From Azospirillum sp. B510 (GTDB lineage Bacteria > Pseudomonadota > Alphaproteobacteria > Azospirillales > Azospirillaceae), in assembly GCF_000010725.1 (NCBI RefSeq), contig NC_013854.1, positions 1,021,001 to 1,085,000 on the forward strand: 64,000 nucleotides of DNA. Direction: 5' to 3'. Shown in pieces: positions 8,918 to 18,580 of this stretch. A program made the translations under genes and the position numbers. Below the pieces are notes generated by a model. It saw only the letters and a program-made list of their open reading frames with translations, made no database searches and was not told where the DNA came from. Numbering within the stretch: position 1 is the first letter of the stretch; each line of letters begins with the position of its first letter.

Positions 8918-9952
8918 TCACGCCGCGATCCGCGGCGACGCCCCCTTGGGCGACAGGGTGCGGCGCACGGCGCCGGCGATGCTGTCGGCGCTGGGGACAT
9001 ACAGATCCTCCAGCGACGGCGCGAAGGGCACCGGGGTGTGCGGCGCCGTCACCATCTGGATGCCGGCCTTCAGCGCGCCGAAGGCGTTCTGGCCGACGAA
9101 GGCGGCGATGTCGGTGGCGAGGTTGCAGCGCGGATGCGCCTCGTCCACCACCACCAGCCGGCCGGTGCGCTCGACGCTCTCGATGATGGTGTCCCAATCG
9201 ATCGGCGACAGGGTGCGCAGGTCGATCACCTCGGCCTCGGTGCCGTCCTTGGCCAGGGCGGTGGCCGCCTCCATCGCCCGGTGCACGGTCAGGCCGTAGC
9301 TGACGATGGTCACGTCGTCGCCGTCGCGCAGCACGTTCGCCTCGCCGAAGGGAATGGCGTAGCTCTCGGCCGGAACCTCGCATTCCAGGCCGTAGAGGTT
9401 CTTGTGCTCGCAGAAGATGACGGGATCATTGTCGCGGATCGACTGGATCAGCAGGCCCTTGGCGTCATAGGCGTTGCTGGGGCAGACCACCTTCAGCCCC
9501 GGAATATGGGTGAACAGCGGGGTGAGCATCTGCGAATGCTGCGCGGCGGCGCGGAAGCCGGCGCCGACCATGCCGCGGATCACCACCGGCGTCTCCGCCT
9601 TGCCGCCGAACATGTAGCGGAACTTGGCGGCCTGGTTGAAGATCTGGTCGAAACAGACGCCCATGAAGTCCAGGAACATCAGCTCCGCCACCGGGCGCAG
9701 ACCGCAGGCGGCGGCGCCGATGGCGGCGCCGATATAGGCGGATTCCGACAGCGGCGTGTCCATCAGCCGGTCGCCATGCTTGGCGTACAGCCCCTTGGTG
9801 ACGCCCAGCACGCCACCCCAGGCGTCGTCCTCGCCCTTCGCGCCGGTGCCGCCGACGATGTCCTCGCCCATGACGATGACGGTGGGGTCGCGGCGCATCT
9901 CCAGATCCAGGGCCTCGTTGATCGCCTGCTTCATGCTGATCTTGCGGGACAT
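8918..9952 (-). CDS. acoB: Acetoin dehydrogenase E1 beta subunit
   Basis: The beta half of the thiamine-diphosphate E1, 344 residues, which cleaves acetoin to acetaldehyde and an acetyl group handed to AcoC. MGEDI near residue 28, the transketolase pyrimidine-binding domain (about 5-180) and the C-terminal transketolase domain are all present. GGAGG precedes the ATG by seven bases. It lies 37 bp after acoA and 58 bp before acoC. Confidence 0.93.
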   Translation of the reverse strand: MSRKISMKQAINEALDLEMRRDPTVIVMGEDIVGGTGAKGEDDAWGGVLGVTKGLYAKHGDRLMDTPLSESAYIGAAIGAAACGLRPVAELMFLDFMGVCFDQIFNQAAKFRYMFGGKAETPVVIRGMVGAGFRAAAQHSQMLTPLFTHIPGLKVVCPSNAYDAKGLLIQSIRDNDPVIFCEHKNLYGLECEVPAESYAIPFGEANVLRDGDDVTIVSYGLTVHRAMEAATALAKDGTEAEVIDLRTLSPIDWDTIIESVERTGRLVVVDEAHPRCNLATDIAAFVGQNAFGALKAGIQMVTAPHTPVPFAPSLEDLYVPSADSIAGAVRRTLSPKGASPRIAA

Positions 9953-9989
9953 GTGTTTCCTCCGCGCGTTTGGCGTTTCTTGAATGGGC

Positions 9990-10973
9990 TCAGTAGGCGA
10001 CGTAGACGTCGCGCAGCAGGTCTTCGGCCACCGGCAGCGGGGCGGCCTTGGCGGCGCGCGTGGCGTCCTCGATCAGCGCGTTCACCTCGCGGTCGATGGC
10101 CTGCAACTCGTCCCGGCCGATCACGCCCGCTTCGATCACCCGTTCCGACAGGATGGTCAGGCAGTCGCGCGACGCGCGGATCGCCTCCAGCTCGCCCTTG
10201 GCGCGGTAGGTCTGGGCGTCGCCTTCGAAATGGCCGTAGAAGCGGACCATGTTGCATTCCAGCAGGGCCGGGCCGCCGCCGTCGCGGGCGCGGCGGATGA
10301 TCTCGCCGGCCGCCTCGTACACCGCGAAGAAATCGGTGCCGTCGACGGTGACGCCCGGCATGCCGAAGCCGGTGGCGCGGTCGACATAGCTGTCGCAGGA
10401 TACCGCCCATTCCATCGCGGTGGATTCGGCATAGCCGTTGTTCTCCACCACGAAGACCACCGGCAGGTTCCACACCGCGGCGAGGTTCAGGCTTTCCAGG
10501 AAGGTGCCCTGGTTCGACGCGCCGTCGCCGACGAAGGTGATGCCGACGCCGCGGTCGCCGCGCACCTTGGCCGCCAGCGCCGCGCCGCAGATCAGCGGTG
10601 CCCCGGCGCCGAGGATGCCGTTGGCGCCCATCATGCCCTTGGACAGGTCGGCGATGTGCATCGATCCGCCCTTGCCCCGGCAGGCGCCGGTCGAGCGGCC
10701 ATAGATTTCCGCCATCATCGCATGGACATCGACGCCCTTGGCGATGCAGTGACCGTGGCCGCGGTGGGTGGAGGCGATGCGGTCATTGTCGTTCAGGTGC
10801 ATCATGATGCCGGTGGCGCAGGCCTCTTCGCCGGCATAGAGATGGACGAAGCCGGGAATGTCGCCCTTGGCGAAATCGACGTGCAGCCGCTCCTCGAACT
10901 CGCGGATCGTCCGCATGGTGCGGTAGGCCGTCAGCAGCTCGTCCTTGCCGAGGGGGAAGGGATTCTGGGCCAT
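9990..10973 (-). CDS. acoA: Acetoin dehydrogenase E1 alpha subunit
   Basis: The alpha half of E1, 327 residues. The thiamine-diphosphate/Mg motif begins GDGASNQG and ends with ENNGYA about 30 residues later, and HRGHGH is also typical of the family. It resembles AcoA more than pyruvate dehydrogenase alpha, and the acoX/acoC neighbours settle this. It is the second gene of the operon, 52 bp after acoX. Confidence 0.93.
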   Translation of the reverse strand: MAQNPFPLGKDELLTAYRTMRTIREFEERLHVDFAKGDIPGFVHLYAGEEACATGIMMHLNDNDRIASTHRGHGHCIAKGVDVHAMMAEIYGRSTGACRGKGGSMHIADLSKGMMGANGILGAGAPLICGAALAAKVRGDRGVGITFVGDGASNQGTFLESLNLAAVWNLPVVFVVENNGYAESTAMEWAVSCDSYVDRATGFGMPGVTVDGTDFFAVYEAAGEIIRRARDGGGPALLECNMVRFYGHFEGDAQTYRAKGELEAIRASRDCLTILSERVIEAGVIGRDELQAIDREVNALIEDATRAAKAAPLPVAEDLLRDVYVAY

Positions 10974-11025
10974 GAGGTGTTTTCTCCCTGGTTCAGGTCT
11001 TTGGGGGTGATTTGGGTTGTGGTCG

Positions 11026-12090
11026 TCAGAAGGCGGCGACGGGCACCGGGGTGCCGGTCAGCAGCCTGTTCTGGCCGGCGTGCCGCATGACGGCGGCGAC
11101 GTTGACCGTGCGGAAGGCGTCGTCCCGGAGCGTCAGGGACAGGCGGTCGCGTTCGCTGAAGGACAGCTCGCGCTCGCCATCCAGCGCGATCGAGCCGGCG
11201 GTGACCTCCGGCTCGAAGGCCACGCCGGCCGGCATGCGGCGCCAGTCGGTGATCCCGACCTCCGCCATCATCCCCGGCGCGATGGGGGCATGGAGCGTGG
11301 TCGCGCTCTTGCGGCGGTCGCCGTCAGGGGACAGGCGCACCATCAGGCCGCCGCTCTCCTCGCGGCCGACGGGTTCCAGCAGGCCGGCGATGGCCGACAT
11401 GCCGATCACCTCCGGGTCGGCGAAGGTGACGTAGAGTTCGCGGAAATTCTCGGTCCGCCACAGGGCGCGGGCGCCGATGTAGCGCTCCGTCACCAGCGCG
11501 ACATCGACCAGCGCCATCTCGGTGACGGCACCGTCATTGAGCGACACGTCGATGCGCTTGTTGGCGGCGAAGGCGATGTGCGGCGGCACCCGGCCGGTGA
11601 CAGCCAGCCCGGTGGCGAGCCCGGTGATCGTCGGCTCCCGGTGTTCGGGGAAGGCGTTGTTGGTGCCGGTGGAGATGCCGGCGATCGGCACCGTCCCGCA
11701 TTCCGCCGCCACCGCCCGGTGGGTGCCGTCGCCGCCCAGCACCACCAGCGCCGACACGCCGGCCCGCCGCATCTCCGCCGTGGCGCGGTGGGTGTCGGCG
11801 ACGGTGCCGGTGATCGGCATGGCAACCGGATGAAGGGCGGGGTACAGATCCGCGCCGCGCGTTCCGCCATTTCCCCTGGCCCGCATCAGGCCGCGCTCGA
11901 CATGGGCGCGGATGCCGCCATTCTCCGGCATCATCAGCACGTCGCGCACGCCGCAGGCATGCAGCGCCGCCAGCACCCGCAGCAGGATATTCGCCCGGTC
12001 GGCGATTTGCAGGCTGGTGGCGTTGGCGACGACCCGGCGGATGTCGCGGGCGGATACCGGATTGGCGACGATGCCGACGACCGGAGCCAA
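11026..12090 (-). CDS. acoX: AcoX, NAD-kinase-like protein of acetoin operons
   Basis: First gene of the acetoin operon. The protein has an ATP-NAD kinase fold with VVLGGDGTHR (the GGDGT motif) near residue 115 and GTNNAF. The role of AcoX in acetoin catabolism is not established in the family. I place the start at a TTG at 12090, because GGGGGAGG lies six bases before it. A TTG six codons further upstream (12108) is also open but would put that Shine-Dalgarno sequence inside the gene. The product is 354 residues. The sigma-54 promoter is about 60 bp upstream. Confidence 0.88.
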   Translation of the reverse strand: MAPVVGIVANPVSARDIRRVVANATSLQIADRANILLRVLAALHACGVRDVLMMPENGGIRAHVERGLMRARGNGGTRGADLYPALHPVAMPITGTVADTHRATAEMRRAGVSALVVLGGDGTHRAVAAECGTVPIAGISTGTNNAFPEHREPTITGLATGLAVTGRVPPHIAFAANKRIDVSLNDGAVTEMALVDVALVTERYIGARALWRTENFRELYVTFADPEVIGMSAIAGLLEPVGREESGGLMVRLSPDGDRRKSATTLHAPIAPGMMAEVGITDWRRMPAGVAFEPEVTAGSIALDGERELSFSERDRLSLTLRDDAFRTVNVAAVMRHAGQNRLLTGTPVPVAAF

Positions 12091-12150
12091 GATGCGCCTC
12101 CCCCTCAATGCGGCGCGCCGTTGATCGACGCGCGGTTCGAGGGGGGTAAG

Positions 12151-12166
12151 AGCAACCGCCGTGCCA
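12151..12166 (-). promoter_or_regulatory. Sigma-54 (-24/-12) promoter of the acoXABC operon
   Basis: Read on the minus strand, bases 12166 to 12151 are TGGCACGGCGGTTGCT, which matches the sigma-54 consensus TGGCAC-N5-TTGCW at every conserved position. Transcription would begin near 12140, about 50 bases before acoX. Sigma-54 promoters driven by the activator AcoR are known for aco operons in several bacteria. No AcoR gene is in this window. Confidence 0.88.
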
Positions 12167-12231
12167 GATTGTCAGTTCGGCGGATTTTCCTGGATTTCAA
12201 TGGTTGGCGGTGTTGCGGCGGTGCGGGGCGT

Positions 12232-12278
12232 TGCAACAGCTGTTGCATGGACTGTGGCGCCGACGGTGCAACAGGTGT
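12232..12278. promoter_or_regulatory. Upstream activator sites for a sigma-54 activator (AcoR-like)
   Basis: A perfect 16-bp palindrome, TGCAACAGCTGTTGCA (12232-12247), lies about 66 bp upstream of the -24 box. A second, partial copy (TGCAACAGGTGT) is at 12267-12278, and a lone half-site TGTTGC is at 12211. The distance and dyad form are as expected for an enhancer-binding protein. Assigning it to AcoR is inference from the operon. Confidence 0.65.
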
Positions 12279-12413
12279 GGCGGCGGCCTTGCGGTCAGGG
12301 ACGGCCGCGCCGCTTTCCCGCAGTCCGGGGGAGTGTCCGGCATTCCGCCGCCGGTATTCCACCTCTGCGCAACGCCCGGCTTGCCAAGCGCTCGCCCGCC
12401 GCTCTAGCTTCCT

Positions 12414-12426
12414 TTGGTCATACCAA
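12414..12426. promoter_or_regulatory. FadR-subfamily (GntR) operator before the D-lactate dehydrogenase gene
   Basis: TTGGTCATACCAA is a perfect dyad matching TNGTNNNACNA, the core of many GntR/FadR-type operators such as LldR and GlcC. It lies 28 bp before the ATG of the flavoprotein gene. The regulator gene is not in the window. The rest of the 12091-12453 gap holds the acetoin promoter elements listed separately. Confidence 0.55.
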
Positions 12427-12453
12427 TGAACCGTTCAGCGGAGAGCACAGCCC

Positions 12454-13857
12454 ATGACCGCCATCGCCACCACCCTGCCGCGCGCGGCCCTGACCGAGGA
12501 GGCGCGGGCCGAACTGACGGTTCTATTGGGCGACCGGTTCACCACCTCGCTTCCGGTGCGCGAGCATCACGGCAAGGACGAATCCTATCACACGCCCTGC
12601 CCGCCGGATGGCGTCGCCTTCGCCAATTCGACCGAAGAGGTCAGCGCGATCGTGAAGATCTGCGCGAAGCACAAGCTGCCGATCATCCCCTTCGGCACCG
12701 GCACCTCGCTGGAGGGCGGCGTCGCGGCGCTGGCCGGCGGCATCACCATCGACCTGTCGGGCATGCAGCGGATCCTGCGCGTCAGCGCCGAGGATCTGGA
12801 CGTCACCGTCCAGGCCGGCGTCACCCGCAAGCAGTTGAACGAGCATCTGCGCGACACCGGCCTGTTCTTCCCGATCGATCCCGGCGCCAACGCCTCGCTC
12901 GGCGGCATGACGGCGACGCGGGCCAGCGGCACCAACGCCGTGCGCTACGGCACGATGCGCGAGAATGTCCTGGGCCTGACGGTCGTCCTGGCCGACGGCC
13001 GCGTCATCAGGACCGGCGGGCGGGCGCGCAAGTCGGCGGCCGGCTATGACCTGACCCGGCTGTTCGTCGGCTCCGAAGGCACGCTCGGCATCATCACCGA
13101 GGTGACGCTGAAGCTCTACGGCATTCCGGAAGCGATCTCCTCGGCGGTCTGCGCCTTCCCCACCATCAAGGGCGCGGTCGACACCGTGATCCAGACCATT
13201 CAGATCGGCGTTCCCGTCGCCCGCATCGAGCTGCTGGACGAGGTGCAGATCGACGCCGTCAACAAATACTCCAAGCTCGACTATGCCGTCGCCCCGACCC
13301 TGTTCTTCGAGTTCCACGGCACCGGGGCCGGGGTGAAGGAACAGGCGGAGATGGTCGCCGCCATCGCCGCCGAGCATGGCGGGATGGAGTTCGCCTGGGC
13401 CACCCGGCCGGAGGACCGTTCCAAGCTGTGGCAGGCCCGGCACGACGCCTATTACGCCGCACTCGCGCTCCGTCCGGGATCGAAGGGCTGGCCGACCGAC
13501 GTCTGCGTGCCGATCTCCCGCCTCGCCGACTGCATCCTGGAGACCAAGGCCGATCTGGCCGGGTCCAACATGCTGGCGCCGATGGTCGGCCATGTCGGTG
13601 ACGGCAATTTCCACCTCGTCTATGTTCTCGACCCCGAGAACCCGGCCGAATTGGCCGAGGCGCAGCGGCTCGCCGACAAGATGGTGACCCGTGCCTTGGA
13701 GATGGGCGGCACCTGCACCGGCGAGCATGGCATCGGCTATGGCAAGATGGCCTTCCTGGAGCAGGAGACCGGCGAGGCCTTCGCCGTCATGGGCGACCTG
13801 AAGCGGGCCTTCGATCCCGACAATCTGCTGAATCCGGGCAAGGTGGTGCGCGTCTGA
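12454..13857 (+). CDS. FAD-linked D-lactate dehydrogenase (cytochrome type) or glycolate oxidase GlcD-like
   Basis: A membrane-linked 2-hydroxyacid dehydrogenase of 467 residues. The PCMH-type FAD domain (about 50-230) contains PFGTGTSLEGG and GANASLGG. The C-terminal FAD-oxidase domain contains GHVGDGNFH and GEHGIGYGK. Length and motifs fit bacterial D-lactate dehydrogenase (cytochrome); GlcD is close in sequence but normally has glcE and glcF beside it, and these are absent. The FadR-type operator upstream suggests substrate-responsive repression. A strong terminator follows. Confidence 0.85.
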   Translation: MTAIATTLPRAALTEEARAELTVLLGDRFTTSLPVREHHGKDESYHTPCPPDGVAFANSTEEVSAIVKICAKHKLPIIPFGTGTSLEGGVAALAGGITIDLSGMQRILRVSAEDLDVTVQAGVTRKQLNEHLRDTGLFFPIDPGANASLGGMTATRASGTNAVRYGTMRENVLGLTVVLADGRVIRTGGRARKSAAGYDLTRLFVGSEGTLGIITEVTLKLYGIPEAISSAVCAFPTIKGAVDTVIQTIQIGVPVARIELLDEVQIDAVNKYSKLDYAVAPTLFFEFHGTGAGVKEQAEMVAAIAAEHGGMEFAWATRPEDRSKLWQARHDAYYAALALRPGSKGWPTDVCVPISRLADCILETKADLAGSNMLAPMVGHVGDGNFHLVYVLDPENPAELAEAQRLADKMVTRALEMGGTCTGEHGIGYGKMAFLEQETGEAFAVMGDLKRAFDPDNLLNPGKVVRV

Positions 13858-13878
13858 CCCCTGTGCTTTGGAAACGAG

Positions 13879-13905
13879 AAGGCCCGGCATGTCGCCGGGC
13901 CTTTT
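13879..13905 (+). terminator. Rho-independent terminator
   Basis: GGCCCGGC (13881-13888) and GCCGGGCC (13894-13901) form a stem followed by TTTT, 23 bp after the D-lactate dehydrogenase stop. The 258 bp that follow (to 14163) are AT-rich for this genome and hold no gene I can support; they likely contain the promoter of the next gene. Confidence 0.85.
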
Positions 13906-14163
13906 CGTTTGGGCCGATAGCGATGTCGTGGAGTTGTTATCACAAGCATGATCGCGAACAATAAGGGTGCTGCAAGTTGGAAATATTAATGTCTCATGCG
14001 ATATTTATTGTGCGATATGCGGTAATAATCTTCGGAGATATTTTCGCCCAAGATCTCTGAATTCTTCAATTGTATTGGTTTGATTATCGGTCGTACCGTT
14101 TTCTATGCCGACTTCCGGCGCTGCGCCGCGGTTTCACCGTGCCTTCCATTCTGGAGACCGATC

Positions 14164-14436
14164 ATGAAGTTTTCCGCTCTCGTCCTCTCCCTTGGCGTTC
14201 TGTCTTTTGGCACGCTGACGCTGGGTGCGCCCGCCATGGCCGATGACAATGCCAAGTGGATCGCCCAGTGCCTGAAGGACAATTCCGACGCCAAGGTTTC
14301 GGAAGCGGTGGTGCGCGCCTATTGCACCTGCATGAACAACAAGATGGACGACAACGAGACCCGGACCATCACCCAGTGGGAGAAGGCCAACCCCGAAGCC
14401 CGCAAGGCCTGCGAGAAGGTCGCCGGCTGGCAGTGA
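14164..14436 (+). CDS. Small secreted cysteine-containing protein
   Basis: A 90-residue protein with a clear signal peptide cleaved after APAMA (about residue 26). The mature part of about 64 residues has cysteines in QCLKD, YCTCMNNKM and ACEK, i.e. a CxC motif and two outer cysteines, suggesting disulfides. I do not recognise the function. The ATG at 14164 has GGAG eight bases upstream; an in-frame ATG at 14080 would spoil the signal peptide and is rejected. Confidence 0.72.
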   Translation: MKFSALVLSLGVLSFGTLTLGAPAMADDNAKWIAQCLKDNSDAKVSEAVVRAYCTCMNNKMDDNETRTITQWEKANPEARKACEKVAGWQ

Positions 14437-14473
14437 TCCGCCGCCGTCCGCCCGAGGCGTTCGAGCCATGAAA

Positions 14474-14504
14474 AAAGCCCGCCTCCCATTCGGGGGCGGG
14501 CTTT
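14474..14504. terminator. Bidirectional Rho-independent terminator
   Basis: AAAGCCCGCC (14474-14483) pairs with GGCGGGCTTT (14495-14504). It is placed to stop both the small secreted gene (plus) and the YaiI-family gene (minus). Confidence 0.8.
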
Positions 14505-14533
14505 CCCGTCTCTGTTCGGCCGTTGGACCGCGT

Positions 14534-15013
14534 CTATCTGAACTTCGGCCGTCGCCCCGCCTTCAGCGCCTGCACCGCCTGATCGAGCGTTTGCAGGAAC
14601 TGCGATTTGTCGCGCTGGCTCATCGGGGCGTTGCCGCCGCTGACCACGCCCATATCGCGCAAATCCTGCATCAGCGCGCGGGTCGCCAGCGCCGAACCGA
14701 CGCTGTCCGGCGTGAAGGGGCGCCCGGTCGGGCCGATCACCACGGCGTCGCGCTTCACGCAGCGGTCGGCCAGCGGGATGTCGGCGGTCACCACGATATC
14801 CGTCGGCCCGGCCCGCTCGGCGATCCAGTTGTCGGCGGCGTCGAAGCCGTCGCTGACCACCACCAGTTCCGCCATGCACTCCGTCGGCAGGCGCAAGGGC
14901 GCGTTGGCGACCAGCCATACCTTGCAGCCGGTGCGGCCGGCGACCTTGTAGATCTCGGCCTTGACCGGGCAGGCGTCGGCGTCGATGTAGATTTCCACCT
15001 TGGGGCTGACCAA
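14534..15013 (-). CDS. YaiI/YqxD family protein (DUF188)
   Basis: A 159-residue cytosolic protein with the family hallmark [10 protein letters not shown] at the N terminus and [12 protein letters not shown] near the middle. The fold is PIN-like; the biochemical role is unknown. The best start is a TTG at 15013 with GGAGGAAAAGGA immediately before it. An open frame continues 20 codons upstream to 15073 but carries no family similarity. Confidence 0.85.
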   Translation of the reverse strand: MVSPKVEIYIDADACPVKAEIYKVAGRTGCKVWLVANAPLRLPTECMAELVVVSDGFDAADNWIAERAGPTDIVVTADIPLADRCVKRDAVVIGPTGRPFTPDSVGSALATRALMQDLRDMGVVSGGNAPMSQRDKSQFLQTLDQAVQALKAGRRPKFR

Positions 15014-15172
15014 TCCTTTTCCTCCCGCCTGTCCGCTCCGACCCGGTCCCATCCGGGTGGGGCGGCTCAACAAGGTTTCATGCAGGCCTCTTATGCGCTA
15101 AAACCGGACCCAAGCGACAGGGTGCCGTGGCGGCCCCCGCTTTCACATCTTTTCGGAAGGTCGGAGCGGCGC

Positions 15173-16849
<1,677 letters not shown>

Positions 16850-16879
16850 GGGAAGAGGGGCGGATTTCCGTCCTTGCGA

Positions 16880-16917
16880 GAAGGGCCGCCGGTCACACCG
16901 ACCGGCGGCCCTTCTTT
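16880..16917. terminator. Bidirectional terminator between ettA and the pentapeptide-PilZ gene
   Basis: A 15-bp stem (16880-16894 with 16900-16914) with a 5-base loop. T-rich bases follow on the plus strand, and A-rich sequence lies only weakly on the other side. Confidence 0.75.
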
Positions 16918-16921
16918 ATGC

Positions 16922-18421
16922 TCACCCCGCCATCTTCTGGTGTTCCAGAAAGGCCGCCTTCAGCAGGGACTTGAGGTCGTCGCCATATTGGTGGAAGCGG
17001 ACGGAGAGCTGGCCGCGCTCCTCGTCGCGGTGCAGGACGACCAGATTGGCGACGGCGGCCACCTCCTGCTTGTCGGCCAGCACGACGCGGGCCTGGAAGG
17101 TCTGGCCGCGCTGGTAGGGCTGGTTGACCGCCAGCAGGCAGAGGCCGCCGACCGACCAGTTGCGGGCGGGGAAGCTGCCATGGTCGGTGTGGACCACCAT
17201 GCCGGGCCGGACGAAGCGTTTCTGCCGCCGCCGTTCCTCCGGCGGGGGAGGGGGGAAGGGGCTGGAGGCTTCCGGCATGTCGATGCCCGCCCCCTCGGTC
17301 AGCGCGTTGGTGAAGACCGCCCCGCGCACCACCGCCGGCCCCATGGTCGAATCGCGCAGATCGGCGTCGGAGAAGTCGGCGCCCTCGAAATTCGCCGGCC
17401 AGTCGCGGCCGCCGGCCAGCGCCACCGGGCGGGCGTCGACCCCGTTCATCAGCGTGTGCGCCAGATAGGCACGGCGCAGCGTCGCCCCGCGCAGCACCGC
17501 GTCGCGCAGGTCGGCCTCGTCCAGATCGATGTAGGACAGCTCCGCCATCTCCAGGCTGGCCTTGGTCAGGCGGGCGCCGGGCAGGCGGCAGCGGCGCAGC
17601 CGGGCCGCGGCCAGCGTCCGCCCATGCAGGTCGGCCCCGGCCACCGACACGAGGTCGAGGTCGAGCCGGGCCCCCTCCGCCCCGCCGCTGTCGACCCAGC
17701 GCTCATGCTGTTCCACCAGCGCCAGGAACTCCGCCACCGGCATCGCCGTATAGTTGGGCTGGACGATGGCGTCGGGCGGCAGGGCGAAGGGGATGAAGGT
17801 GCGGGTCAGGGTGGCGTTGTCCATCACCGTGTTGCCGAACACCACCCCGTCCAGGTTGGCGCCGCAGAAATCGGTGCCCATCAGCACGGCCGAGGTCAGT
17901 TCCGCCCCGGTCAGGTCGGCGTCGTTCAGGTCGGCTCCGGTCAGGTCGCAGCCGGCGAAGTTGGCGCCGGCCAGGATCGAGCGCTCCATCTTCGCTTCGG
18001 TCAGCCGCGTGGTCCCGGTGCCGCGGGTCACCTTCTGGCCGGCCTCCGGGCCGCCGCTGTCCACCAGTTCGCCGGCGCGGAAATCGGCGCCGCGCAGGTT
18101 GGCGTCGGTCAACAGCGCGCGGTGCAGGTTGGCGCCGCGCAGGTCGGCGCCGGTCAGGATGGCGCCGGTCAGGTTGACCGCCTCCATGTCGGCGCCGAAC
18201 AGGTCGGCCTGCGACAGGTCGGCCTTCACCATGCGGGTATTGCTGAGATTGGCCCCGGCCAGCTTGGCCCCGGCCAGCGAGACGCGCTCCAGGTTCAGCC
18301 GCGACAGGTTGCGGAAGCTGAGATCGGCGCGCCGGCCGCTGGAGGGCCGTTTCAGCCACGCCTGATGCGCCTGGATGATCGTCCGGAGTTCGTCGATCTC
18401 TTTCGGATCACGTTCGGCCAT
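16922..18421 (-). CDS. Pentapeptide-repeat protein with C-terminal PilZ domain
   Basis: A 499-residue cytosolic protein. Residues about 30-380 are pentapeptide repeats (A-D/N-L-x-x), forming right-handed beta-helices in two blocks. Each block is preceded by a similar module: [16 protein letters not shown] near the N terminus and [17 protein letters not shown] in the middle. After a proline-rich linker comes a PilZ-like domain with [10 protein letters not shown] (RxxxR type) and NWSVGG (D/NxSxxG type), the c-di-GMP-binding signatures. The function is unknown; a c-di-GMP-responsive scaffold is an inference. The start at 18421 lacks a strong Shine-Dalgarno sequence. A paralogue without PilZ lies at 46253-47569. 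Confidence 0.82.
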   Translation of the reverse strand: MAERDPKEIDELRTIIQAHQAWLKRPSSGRRADLSFRNLSRLNLERVSLAGAKLAGANLSNTRMVKADLSQADLFGADMEAVNLTGAILTGADLRGANLHRALLTDANLRGADFRAGELVDSGGPEAGQKVTRGTGTTRLTEAKMERSILAGANFAGCDLTGADLNDADLTGAELTSAVLMGTDFCGANLDGVVFGNTVMDNATLTRTFIPFALPPDAIVQPNYTAMPVAEFLALVEQHERWVDSGGAEGARLDLDLVSVAGADLHGRTLAAARLRRCRLPGARLTKASLEMAELSYIDLDEADLRDAVLRGATLRRAYLAHTLMNGVDARPVALAGGRDWPANFEGADFSDADLRDSTMGPAVVRGAVFTNALTEGAGIDMPEASSPFPPPPPEERRRQKRFVRPGMVVHTDHGSFPARNWSVGGLCLLAVNQPYQRGQTFQARVVLADKQEVAAVANLVVLHRDEERGQLSVRFHQYGDDLKSLLKAAFLEHQKMAG

Positions 18422-18580
18422 GGCGTCGGGTTCCCGGATCCACCGTATGACGAGGACAGCAGCGTCCGCGCAACGATAGCTCCTTCCCGCCGGCACGTCA
18501 CGGGTTCTGAAAAGTGCTGGACCAAATCGGTCCGATAACCGTTCTCTAGCCGCAGCTTCACCTTGGGCAGGACCCCTCCC

